A stretch of 64,000 nt of DNA from SURF-55 sp040755195 (GTDB lineage Bacteria; Bacillota; Desulfotomaculia; Desulfotomaculales; Ammonificaceae), in assembly GCA_040755195.1 (NCBI GenBank), contig JBFMBL010000007.1, forward strand, positions 17,305-81,304. Reading direction: 5' to 3'. The position numbers were made by a program, and so were the translations under genes. A model generated the notes under the pieces. The model had not been told where the DNA came from, ran no database searches, and saw only the letters and a list, made by a program, of their open reading frames with translations. Of the stretch, positions 57,172-64,000 are shown one piece after another (positions within the stretch are counted from its first letter, which is position 1; every line of letters starts with the position of its first letter).

Positions 57172-59181
57172 TTAGCCCTCAAGAAAAATCAAACGCTTCA
57201 ATTCTTCTTCGTTTAAAATGGCGACTCCAAGTTCTCGCGCCTTATCGTATTTCGAGCCGGGGCTCTTCCCTACCGCAACATAATCCGTCCGGCGGCTCAC
57301 GCTCGACGCCGCCCTGCCCCCTAACGACTCGATTCGTTGGGTGGCCTCATCTCTGGTGAAACCTTCAAACGTCCCGGTAAGGACGAAAACCTTGCCCGCC
57401 AGCGGCCTGGATACCGCACGGTCCTCAAGACTTCGGGTGTTCACCCCGACCGCGGCAAGCCGCTCTATTACCTCCAGGTTCTGCCGCTCCGCGAAAAAGG
57501 ACCGGACGCTTGCCGCCATCTTTGGCCCGACCTCACGAATGTCGGTGAGTTCCTCCTCGGAAGCCGCCATCAAACGCTCCAGGTCGCCGAAATGACCCGC
57601 CAGCAGCTTTCCCGCCCGCTCGCCCACATGACGTATGCCAAGCGCGAAAAGCAGGCGGCTTAAATCCTTCTTTTTGCTTGATTCGATTTCGCTCAACAGG
57701 TTGGCGGCAGATTTCTTCCCCATTCGCTCCAGACCTGCCAGAACCCCGGGTTCTATGGCATAAATATCACTTATGCTTTTAACCAAGCCCTTCTCCACCA
57801 GTTGCTCCACCAGCGCCCGGCCAAGCCCCCGGATATCCATCGCGTTCCGGGAGGCGAAGTGGAGCACGCTTTCTTTCAAGCGTGCCGGGCAGGAGATGTT
57901 CGGACACCGGACGGCCACTTCTTTTTCTTCTTTTACGGTTCCTGCGCCGCAGACGGGACAGCGGCGCGGCATCGTAAAAACCTCTTCCCCGCCCGCACGC
58001 CTTTCCGGAAGGGAGCGCACGACCTCGGGGATGACATCGCCGGCCTTGTGCACCACGATAAAATCGCCTACCCTGATATCCTTTTCCCGGATCAGGTCCT
58101 CGTTGTGAAGCGTCGCGCGGACAACGGTAGTCCCGGCGAGACGCACCGGGTTGAAAATCGCTGTAGGCGTTAAGACCCCCGTCCTCCCGACGCTGACGAT
58201 AATCTCTTTAATCTTCGTAACCGCCTCCTCGGGCGGGAATTTATAGGCCACCGCCCAGCGCGGGCTCTTCATGGTCGCGCCGAGCCGCTCCTGCTGCTCG
58301 AACGAATCCAGCTTTACGACCATCCCGTCGATTACGTAAGGAAGGTCAAACCGCTTCTCGTGCCAGGAAAGGCAATACTCAACAACTTCTTCAATGCTCC
58401 CAAAAAGCTTGTGGTGCGCGTTCACCTTGAAGCCCTGCGCCGCCAGCCATTCAAGCGCTTCATGGTGGGTCTTGATCTCCAGCCCTTCCGCGTACCCGAT
58501 GCCGTATACGAACAGGTCGAGCTTGCGGTGGGCGGTAACGCCGGGGTCCAGCTGCCGCAGGCTTCCGGCCGCGGCGTTCCTCGGGTTGGCAAAAGGCGTT
58601 TCGCCGGCTTCCTCCCGCAGCTCATTCAAGCGCACGAAGGCCTCCTTGGGCATGTACGCCTCGCCGCGCACCTCGACGACCGGAGAAGCGTCCTTCAGCA
58701 AGCGAAGCGGCAACGCCCGGATGGTCCGCAAGCCGGGGGTGATATCCTCACCCGTTTCTCCGTCACCGCGGGTAGCTCCCTGAACGTACTCACCAAGACG
58801 ATAAGTAAGCGACACCGCCAGCCCGTCGATCTTCGGCTCCACCACATAGGCCGTATTTTCACCGGGTAACCCGCTCCGGACGCGCCGGTCGAAATCCCGG
58901 AGTTCTTCCGCCCCGAAGGCGTTGGCCAGGCTCAGCATCGGCGCGATGTGCCGTACGGTGGCAAAGCCCTCCCGTGGTACGCCGCCGACCCGCTGCGTGG
59001 GCGAGTTCGGGGTTACCAATTCCGGATAGGCTTTTTCCAAAGCCTCCAGTTCGCCGATCAAACGGTCAAACTCAGCGTCTGAAATCACCGGATCGTCAAG
59101 CACGTAGTACCGGTGGTTATGATATTCTATCTCACGGCGGAGTTCTTCGATTCGGCGCTCCGCCTCTTCTTTCCCGAACAT
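57172..59181 (-). CDS. ligA: NAD-dependent DNA ligase
   Basis: A 669-residue LigA with all domains: Ia (HNHRYYVLDDPVISDAEFDRL), the adenylation domain with the KIDG Lys motif (VEPKIDGLAVSLTYR, about residue 112), the OB fold (VGRTGVLTPTAIFNPV), the C4 zinc finger (RRCPVCGAGTVKEEKE...RCPNISCPARL), helix-hairpin-helix repeats, and a C-terminal BRCT domain (about 590-669). It seals nicks in replication and repair. The start has AGGAGGAG. It forms a replication/repair run with pcrA and amj on the - strand. Confidence 0.97.
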   Translation of the reverse strand: MFGKEEAERRIEELRREIEYHNHRYYVLDDPVISDAEFDRLIGELEALEKAYPELVTPNSPTQRVGGVPREGFATVRHIAPMLSLANAFGAEELRDFDRRVRSGLPGENTAYVVEPKIDGLAVSLTYRLGEYVQGATRGDGETGEDITPGLRTIRALPLRLLKDASPVVEVRGEAYMPKEAFVRLNELREEAGETPFANPRNAAAGSLRQLDPGVTAHRKLDLFVYGIGYAEGLEIKTHHEALEWLAAQGFKVNAHHKLFGSIEEVVEYCLSWHEKRFDLPYVIDGMVVKLDSFEQQERLGATMKSPRWAVAYKFPPEEAVTKIKEIIVSVGRTGVLTPTAIFNPVRLAGTTVVRATLHNEDLIREKDIRVGDFIVVHKAGDVIPEVVRSLPERRAGGEEVFTMPRRCPVCGAGTVKEEKEVAVRCPNISCPARLKESVLHFASRNAMDIRGLGRALVEQLVEKGLVKSISDIYAIEPGVLAGLERMGKKSAANLLSEIESSKKKDLSRLLFALGIRHVGERAGKLLAGHFGDLERLMAASEEELTDIREVGPKMAASVRSFFAERQNLEVIERLAAVGVNTRSLEDRAVSRPLAGKVFVLTGTFEGFTRDEATQRIESLGGRAASSVSRRTDYVAVGKSPGSKYDKARELGVAILNEEELKRLIFLEG

Positions 59182-59197
59182 TTCTCCTCCTGAAATC

Positions 59198-60070
59198 TTA
59201 CACTATAAGCTGAGCCACAAACTTGATTAATATCGCCCCGGGTACAAAGATCACCTGCGCCAGCAGCGTTCCAAGAAAACGAGTCACAGCCAGATAGGTC
59301 GCCATCTGCCGCACGTCCTTTTCTTCCCGTTTGCCCCTGAGGGCTTGGTCGGTGATCATCGCGGCCGTTGGATCTACGGCCGTAGCCATAAGAACCGCCG
59401 CCACACCGTTGACGATTCCGGAAAGAAGCGTCGCGGTCGCCCGGTAGTGCGGGAAAAGGGCGCCGGCGTAAAGGGCGGAAAGCACCCCCGTGGTGTAAAC
59501 GCCTGTCACCACAATGTTAAGGACCAGAAACCCCTTCGGTATCCCCGACCGCTCCCCAATCACCTTCCGCAATGTTTGAGGCGCGGCCGGCCGCATCGTC
59601 TTCAAAGCCCTGTAAAACCGCCGTGGTGAAAGGGAAAAAATAATTAACCGTGGAACCGAACCTATTTCTTCAAAAAGAAGGATCGCTCTGGAAAAAACCT
59701 GGACAAAAGCCGGGATCAGAAGCCCGCCGAGGATCGTCCCAAGGGTCGCCGCCACAATTACCAGCCTTATACTGTGGTCCAAAGACAGAAGCTCCTGCTT
59801 GTACACCGGTGATGCGAGTAAAACATCCGCCGGCGCCCGGGACGGCAGCGCCGCGATACCGCGGTTTATCGCCCTTTCCACGAGAGAGGATAACAACGGC
59901 GCCTGAATCATATTCGCCGAACTGGCGATGAGAAAAATGATGTTAAAAAGCGAGTAAGCGGTCGCCAGCCTCCCGGTTCGTACCCCCGAGAGGCGCACGC
60001 TGTAAATCAAGGTGTTGATCAGGTGAACAAGCACCGTTAACGCCATAACCACTATGAGGTGCTTAGTCAC
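59198..60070 (-). CDS. amj: Lipid II flippase, Amj family (YdaH-like)
   Basis: A 290-residue integral membrane protein with about six to seven hydrophobic segments (for example HLIVVMALTVLVHLINTLIYSV, LATAYSLFNIIFLIASSANMIQAPLLSSLVE, LVIVAATLGTILGGLLIPAFVQVFS, GFLVLNIVVTGVYTTGVLSALYAG). The sequence matches the Amj (alternate to MurJ) family, which translocates the peptidoglycan precursor lipid II outward. The GTG at 60070 overlaps the pcrA stop (GTGA), so it is coupled to pcrA; the longer reading into pcrA is rejected. Confidence 0.82.
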   Translation of the reverse strand: MTKHLIVVMALTVLVHLINTLIYSVRLSGVRTGRLATAYSLFNIIFLIASSANMIQAPLLSSLVERAINRGIAALPSRAPADVLLASPVYKQELLSLDHSIRLVIVAATLGTILGGLLIPAFVQVFSRAILLFEEIGSVPRLIIFSLSPRRFYRALKTMRPAAPQTLRKVIGERSGIPKGFLVLNIVVTGVYTTGVLSALYAGALFPHYRATATLLSGIVNGVAAVLMATAVDPTAAMITDQALRGKREEKDVRQMATYLAVTRFLGTLLAQVIFVPGAILIKFVAQLIV

Positions 60071-62199
60071 TCTACCGCCAGCCTTTCTAAAGGAGCGTAA
60101 CACAAAAGCAGGGTTTTTATCCCTGAGCCGGGAAACATAATCGTCACCCGTGCGTCCTCGCCTCTGCCCTCAACCGCCATCACCGTGCCAACGCCCCATT
60201 TCTTATGCGCCACCCGGTCGCCGGGCTCCAGTTCGAACTCATCCAGCCGTTTACCCTCGAACGGAGCGGTTTCTCCGATTCGCATCTCCTCCAGCAATCC
60301 TGCAGGCATCTCGCTCAAGAAGCGGGATGGCGGGTTCCAGGAAGTGTTCCCGTAGAGATGCCGCGTCGTGCATCTTGTCAGGAAAAGCCTTTCCTTGGCG
60401 CGGGTGATGCCCACGTAGCAAAGACGCCTTTCCTCCTCCATCGCCGCCGTATCTCCGATACTCCTGGCATGCGGGAAAAGCCCCTCCTCCAGTCCGGTGA
60501 TAAAAACCGCCGGAAACTCCAGGCCCTTGGCGGTATGAAGGGTCATCAGCGCCACGGCGTCCGCACCGGGTTCGTACCGGTCCACATCCGTAAAAAGCGC
60601 GACCTCGGCCAGAAAGTCCGCAAGACCGCCACGCTCTTCAAGGTCGAATTCACGGGTTACCGTAAGAAACTCCCTGATATTTTCCACCCGCGCCTGCGCC
60701 TCAGGCGTTTTTTCGGCAAAAAGATGCCGCTCGTAACCCGTTTCCGCAAGCACCGTTTCCAGGATTCGCGTCACCGCCCAGGCATCTTCTCCCCGCAACC
60801 GGACAAAAAGCTCACCCAACCGGCGCATCTCTTCCCGGACCTTTTTGGGCAACCCCTGAACCGCTCCAGCCTCAAGAAGGGCGGCTACGGGAGAAAGGCG
60901 GTTTTCGGCGGCATGCTGCAGCAACCGCCCGAGGTAAGCGTCGCCGATCCCGCGCGGGGGGACGTTGATGATCCTTCTCAGGCCCACGGCGTCAGCCGGA
61001 TTGACTATCAGCCTGAGGTATGCCAGGATATCCTTAATCTCCTTGCGCTCATAAAAGCGCAGGCCTCCAAATATCACGTAGGGGATGCCCGAAAGCAGAA
61101 AAACTTCTTCTATGACCCGCGACTGGGCGTGAGTGCGGTACAGCACCGCGAAATCCCCGTGCGAGCGGCCTTCCTCCCTTCGGATGGCCGTGATGTTTTC
61201 CGCGATCAAACCGGCTTCCGCCACCTCGTCCGGAGCGACGCACAGCACCGCCGGCGCCCCTTGCTCCCTGACCGCGTGAAGCGTCTTTTCCTTGCGCAGG
61301 TTGTTATGGCTGATGACGCTGCCGGCCACCGACAGGATGCTTGCCGTGGAACGATAATTCTGTTCCAGCTTGACAACCCGCGCTTCCGGATAATCCCGTT
61401 CGAAATTCAGGATATTACTGATATCCGCGCCGCGCCAGCCGAAGATAGATTGGTCGGGGTCTCCCACCACCATCAGATTGCGGTGCCCGGACGCCAACTG
61501 GTTCACCCAGACGTACTGCACGTGGTTGGTATCCTGGTACTCGTCCACCAGGATGTACCGGAAACGCCGCCGGTAGCGTTCAAGAACCGACGGGCACTGT
61601 GTAAAGAGCCGTACCGCTTCCCCGAGTAGGTCGTCGAAATCAAGGGCGTTAAAGTGATGGAGCTTGTCCTGGTAGAGGGTATAAACCTTCGCTGCAATTT
61701 CTTCGTAACGTGTATCTGCCTGCCGTGCGTACTCCTCCGGCCCCACGAGCCGGTTTTTCGCCCAGGATATGGCGGCGATGATGCCGCCGGGAGGGTACCG
61801 CTTCTCGTCAAGCTCTATCTCCTTCAGGCACTGCCTTACCAGCGCGCGCCTGTCGTCTTCGTCGTAGACCACAAACCCGCTGTCCCTACCCAGATGGTGG
61901 ATCTCACGCCTCAGGATCCTCAGGCAGGCCGAATGAAAGGTCATCACCCAGAGATCCATTGCTTCATCGGGCAAAACCGCTTCAATCCGGGAGCGCATCT
62001 CCCTGGCGGCCTTGTTGGTGAAGGTAATGGCCAGGATGTTCTCCGGCCGCACACCGGCTTCACGGATAAGGTAGGCTATCCGGTAGGTCAGCACCCGCGT
62101 CTTGCCGCTGCCGGCACCGGCCAGAACCAGAAGCGGCCCGGCGGTGTGCGCCACCGCCTCCCTTTGGCTCGAGTTAAGTTCCTGGAGGAAATCCGTCAA
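60067..62199 (-). CDS. pcrA: ATP-dependent DNA helicase PcrA/UvrD
   Basis: A 710-residue superfamily 1A helicase with motifs in order: Q-like LNSSQREAV, Walker A LAGAGSGKTRVL, Ia ITFTNKAAREM, II VDEYQDTNHVQY, III VVGDPDQSIFGWRGAD, IV EQNYRSTASIL, V TLHTAKGLEFPAVFITGLEEGLFPH, VI EEERRLCYVGITRAKERLFL. The C-terminal tail ends in a small Tudor-like region (DRVAHKKWGVGTVMAVEGRGEDARVTIMF), normal for PcrA. It unwinds DNA in repair and rolling-circle replication. The TTG at 62199 is used for lack of a better start; the ribosome site is distant. Confidence 0.96.
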   Translation of the reverse strand: MTDFLQELNSSQREAVAHTAGPLLVLAGAGSGKTRVLTYRIAYLIREAGVRPENILAITFTNKAAREMRSRIEAVLPDEAMDLWVMTFHSACLRILRREIHHLGRDSGFVVYDEDDRRALVRQCLKEIELDEKRYPPGGIIAAISWAKNRLVGPEEYARQADTRYEEIAAKVYTLYQDKLHHFNALDFDDLLGEAVRLFTQCPSVLERYRRRFRYILVDEYQDTNHVQYVWVNQLASGHRNLMVVGDPDQSIFGWRGADISNILNFERDYPEARVVKLEQNYRSTASILSVAGSVISHNNLRKEKTLHAVREQGAPAVLCVAPDEVAEAGLIAENITAIRREEGRSHGDFAVLYRTHAQSRVIEEVFLLSGIPYVIFGGLRFYERKEIKDILAYLRLIVNPADAVGLRRIINVPPRGIGDAYLGRLLQHAAENRLSPVAALLEAGAVQGLPKKVREEMRRLGELFVRLRGEDAWAVTRILETVLAETGYERHLFAEKTPEAQARVENIREFLTVTREFDLEERGGLADFLAEVALFTDVDRYEPGADAVALMTLHTAKGLEFPAVFITGLEEGLFPHARSIGDTAAMEEERRLCYVGITRAKERLFLTRCTTRHLYGNTSWNPPSRFLSEMPAGLLEEMRIGETAPFEGKRLDEFELEPGDRVAHKKWGVGTVMAVEGRGEDARVTIMFPGSGIKTLLLCYAPLERLAVE

Positions 62200-62352
62200 C
62201 AGTCTTTGTGCATCCTTTCCGAAATTGGCGCTGAAACCGGTGAAATTAACTGCACTCCCCTTATGATACCATGCGCCGGGGAATAAGAAAAAGGTAAACG
62301 TTCACTCAACCCCGTCGGGCGCGGCGATAAGCAACGCATTGCGGCCAACCGA

Positions 62353-62464
62353 GAGGTGGGAGGCGAGAGGTTAGAGGTGAGATACTTGTAGGAATTCGCT
62401 AATAAGCGAATTCCTTCGAGATCCCACTTCCAACTTCGCACTTCTCACTTCTTAATTGTCCGGC
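62353..62464 (+). repeat. Palindromic heptamer element, copy 2
   Basis: Same layout as 7339-7450: arm AGGTGGG, AGGCGAG, AGGTTAG, AGGTGAG; hairpin GGAATTCGC-TAATAA-GCGAATTCC; arm CTTCCAA, CTTCGCA, CTTCTCA, CTTCTTA; then ATTGTCCGGCC (ATTGCCTGGCC in copy 1). The two copies share order and length but differ in about one base in six. Confidence 0.82.
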
Positions 62465-62539
62465 CCATCTCCGCCCGGTCTTCCTTGCACCGCATCACTT
62501 CTCGCCGCGCTCCGTCAAAACAACCACGTGGGTTCGTTG

Positions 62540-62578
62540 AATATTTAAAGAAAAAGGGGAGTGCTTCCACACTCCCCT
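62540..62578 (-). terminator. Terminator on the - strand
   Basis: AGGGGAGTG/CACTCCCCT, a 9-bp stem with a 6-nt loop, followed on the complement by TTTTTCTTT. It would stop transcripts coming from the COG1433 genes through the miniature element. Confidence 0.65.
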
Positions 62579-62602
62579 GCCTGGGTTGTCCTTGTCAAGG
62601 CG

Positions 62603-62782
62603 TAACTATTCAGCCGCTTAGTGTTTCTCTGACGGAACGCAGCGAGATGCAAGCAGAGCGCGAAAGCCGGCCTGGGGTAGCGCGGAGCGTACACAGAAGT
62701 ACATGAGCACTGCCCCTGGCCGGCTGACAAAGCTATGCGCAGCATATCGCCGCGCCCGACACCGGAACACCTGAATAGTTAC
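62603..62782 (+). mobile_element. Miniature inverted-repeat element, copy 2
   Basis: A 180-bp element between direct repeats GTCAAGGCG (62594-62602 and 62783-62791), with terminal inverted repeats TAACTATTCAG (62603-62613) and CTGAATAGTTA (62771-62781). Its interior (GCAGAGCGCGAAAG, GCGCGGAGCGTACAC, AGAAGTAC, TGAGCAC, GCTGACAAAGCTA) is related to the copy at 10896-11089, but the terminal repeats have a different sequence. No open frame with family match. Confidence 0.75.
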
Positions 62783-62834
62783 GTCAAGGCGCTGACTCCG
62801 GTTAGTCTTGACTTAAAACAGAAAACCCAAGAAA

Positions 62835-63224
62835 TTAATGCCGCCCGCCGCAGCCGCCACTACCACAACGATGATGGTGCGTATGACCGCCCGTCCCGTG
62901 CTTGCAGAGCGAAGGGCCGCCGACAAGTTTCCCGGCGATATAATCGGTGACAGCGTCGGCCACGGCCCCCTTGACCCCGGTTATGGCGGTAATGCCTATT
63001 CTTTGAAAAGCCTCTTTTGCTTTTTCGCCCATTCCTCCCGTCAGGATGTGGGTCACACCCATCTCCTGGAGGTAACGGGGCAGTGAACATGGCTGGTGTG
63101 CCGGGTTTGTAACTTCCACCTGGTTTTTGATCCGTCCTTCCTCCACTTCCACGAGGGTAAATTTCGGACAGTGTCCGAAGTGGGCAGCCACATTACCGGC
63201 GTCTGTTGATACAGCGATTTTCAT
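62835..63224 (-). CDS. Dinitrogenase iron-molybdenum cofactor family protein (COG1433)
   Basis: A 129-residue NifX/NifB-C-type domain: MKIAVSTDAGNVAAHFGHCPKFTLVEVEEGRI, QPCSLPRYLQEMGVTHILTGGMGEKAKEAFQRIGITAITGVKGAVADAVTDYIAGKLVGG. The C-terminus is a His/Cys/Gly-rich tail (HGTGGHTHHHRCGSGGCGGRH) likely to bind metal. ATG 63224 follows AGAGGTG; the longer frame upstream is not conserved. Such stand-alone proteins bind Fe-S or Fe-Mo-S clusters; the function outside nitrogen fixation is unclear. Confidence 0.85.
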   Translation of the reverse strand: MKIAVSTDAGNVAAHFGHCPKFTLVEVEEGRIKNQVEVTNPAHQPCSLPRYLQEMGVTHILTGGMGEKAKEAFQRIGITAITGVKGAVADAVTDYIAGKLVGGPSLCKHGTGGHTHHHRCGSGGCGGRH

Positions 63225-63256
63225 GATTTTCACCTCTATTGATTGTATATAGTATG

Positions 63257-63643
63257 TTAAAAACCCGACAATTTCCTTGATTTGGCTACTCCGGCATACT
63301 GTGGCGCCGTGGCGGCGCCGGCGGCCGGCAAACGCCCCTTTAAGTACGCTGCAACGCAATCTTTTACGGTGCCGTTTACCGCGGTATAACACAGGATTCC
63401 CGCCGCTTTTAAGGCTTCATAGGCGTGGGGACCGATGCTCTCTGTAATAACCGCCCCTATATTATGTTCCAGGATCGTTTGGGCGGCGCGGATTCCGGCA
63501 CCCACCCGGCGCTTCTTTGATATCAAAAGGTTCGAATAAACACCGTTATCCGTATCATAAACGGTAAAGTAATTACAACGGCCGAAGCAAGAAACCACAG
63601 CCGCTTCAGGACCGGAACCGGAAGTTGAAACCGCAATCCTCAA
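63257..63643 (-). CDS. COG1433 family protein, second copy
   Basis: A 128-residue protein with the same fold: LRIAVSTSGSGPEAAVVSCFGRCNYFTVYDTDN, RVGAGIRAAQTILEHNIGAVITESIGPHAYEALKAAGILCYTAVNGTVKDCVAAYLKGRL. It has Cys in place of the usual FGHC His and no metal-rich tail. TTG 63643 is chosen because GGAGTGAGGGAG precedes it; ATG 63661 is an alternative. It is transcribed 32 bp ahead of the first copy, suggesting an operon of two paralogues. Confidence 0.8.
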   Translation of the reverse strand: MRIAVSTSGSGPEAAVVSCFGRCNYFTVYDTDNGVYSNLLISKKRRVGAGIRAAQTILEHNIGAVITESIGPHAYEALKAAGILCYTAVNGTVKDCVAAYLKGRLPAAGAATAPQYAGVAKSRKLSGF

Positions 63644-63790
63644 CTCCCTCACTCCATTCATTAAGTCAGGTCTACTATATTCTATGCTTTTTATGAGCAT
63701 ATGTCAATAACCTTGAGGTTGATTTTATGTCGGCTGGTGGGCAGACTCAACAGGCGGTCTTTAAACCGGCAGGAAAAAGGCGGCACGTAG

Positions 63791-63815
63791 AAAAAAGGCG
63801 TCACCGCCTTTTTTT
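63791..63815. terminator. Bidirectional intrinsic terminator
   Basis: AAAAAAGGCG-TCAC-CGCCTTTTTTT: a short GC stem with A and T tracts on both sides, between hisE and the COG1433 genes. On the - strand it ends the his transcript. Confidence 0.8.
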
Positions 63816-63848
63816 AGATCGTTCCATCAATTTACCCAGGTTCAGGAG

Positions 63849-64000
63849 CTATTTTTTTCGGCTGGCCAGTTCTCCGAACACCTCGCGTACATCCACTCCT
63901 TCGGCGGCCAGGAGCACCATCAGGTGATATATCACATCGGCGGCTTCCGCAATGAGTTCATCCCTTTTATTGTTTTTGGCGGCTACGATGACTTCTGTTG
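63849..64000 (-). CDS. hisE: Phosphoribosyl-ATP pyrophosphatase, C-terminal part (5' end outside window)
   Basis: The complement from the window edge reads TEVIVAAKNNKRDELIAEAADVIYHLMVLLAAEGVDVREVFGELASRKK then stop. EAADVIYHLMVLL with its Glu/Asp cluster is the HisE metal-binding helix. It converts phosphoribosyl-ATP to phosphoribosyl-AMP in histidine synthesis. Whether it is a free HisE or a HisIE fusion cannot be seen. It is likely the last gene of a his operon, judging by the terminator after it. Confidence 0.92.
   Translation of the reverse strand, partial: TEVIVAAKNNKRDELIAEAADVIYHLMVLLAAEGVDVREVFGELASRKK

Noticed and set aside
60205..61629. 474-residue + strand frame opposite pcrA
   Set aside because: All PcrA helicase motifs are on the other strand; the long open frame results from codon bias.

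Overview
The window looks like a chromosomal segment of an anaerobic Gram-positive-lineage bacterium (Bacillota, Desulfotomaculum/Pelotomaculum/Moorella-like). Support: strong AGGAGG-type ribosome sites in front of many TTG and GTG starts, CCA-encoding tRNAs, near-consensus sigma-A promoters, a GatCAB amidotransferase set, an Amj-type lipid II flippase, PcrA and NAD-dependent LigA. The species is not determinable from the sequence alone.

Layout. 1-6.3 kb: housekeeping genes (partial IclR regulator, lipoprotein, rph-rdgB, tRNA-Gly, tRNA-Arg, superoxide dismutase, radical SAM protein, TPR protein). 6.5-9.6 kb: a FabG-like reductase, then two near-identical Uma2 genes flanking an AbrB/RelE toxin-antitoxin pair. 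9.8-49 kb: a very large surface-polysaccharide locus on the + strand, with sugar-nucleotide enzymes (TviB-like and Ugd dehydrogenases, UDP-glucuronate 4-epimerase, UDP-xylose synthase, ManB/ManC, Gmd, GDP-fucose synthase-like, DegT aminotransferase, NeuB, CMP-sugar synthetases), about ten glycosyltransferases, methyltransferases and a Wzm/Wzt ABC exporter. Two toxin-antitoxin modules and several gene fossils interrupt it. 49-53.2 kb (- strand): a NifV-LeuC-LeuD-Icd-like operon for homocitrate-type chemistry. 53.4-62.2 kb (- strand): gatB, gatA, gatC, ligA, amj, pcrA. 62.8-64 kb (- strand): two NifX/NifB-like (COG1433) proteins and the 3' end of hisE.

How the genes work together. The big locus makes and exports a heteropolysaccharide by the ABC-transporter route. 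ManC/ManB/Gmd supply GDP-mannose and GDP-4-keto-6-deoxymannose for a fucose- or perosamine-type sugar. Ugd, Uxs and the 4-epimerase supply UDP-GlcA, UDP-xylose and UDP-GalA. NeuB and two cytidylyltransferases point to a nonulosonic (sialic-type) acid, and an APS kinase suggests sulfation. No Wzx/Wzy and no initiating polyisoprenyl-phosphate transferase was seen in the window.

Most notable points: (1) a 462-residue LAGLIDADG intein splits the UDP-xylose synthase at its RIFN/TYGPRM motif; (2) a 194-bp miniature element with terminal inverted repeats and a 7-bp target duplication is inserted in frame after codon 4 of the TviB-like dehydrogenase, and a relative sits at 62.6 kb; (3) intergenic spaces carry degenerate 7-bp tandem repeats (often CTNNNTT or its complement), some arranged as two arms around a hairpin and ending exactly at gene borders; (4) the ATP-sulfurylase half of the Sat-CysC fusion has lost its catalytic motifs; (5) a GT2/CMP-sugar-synthetase fusion, a PIN toxin carrying a zinc ribbon, and decayed remnants of Uma2, VapC and RmlB genes.
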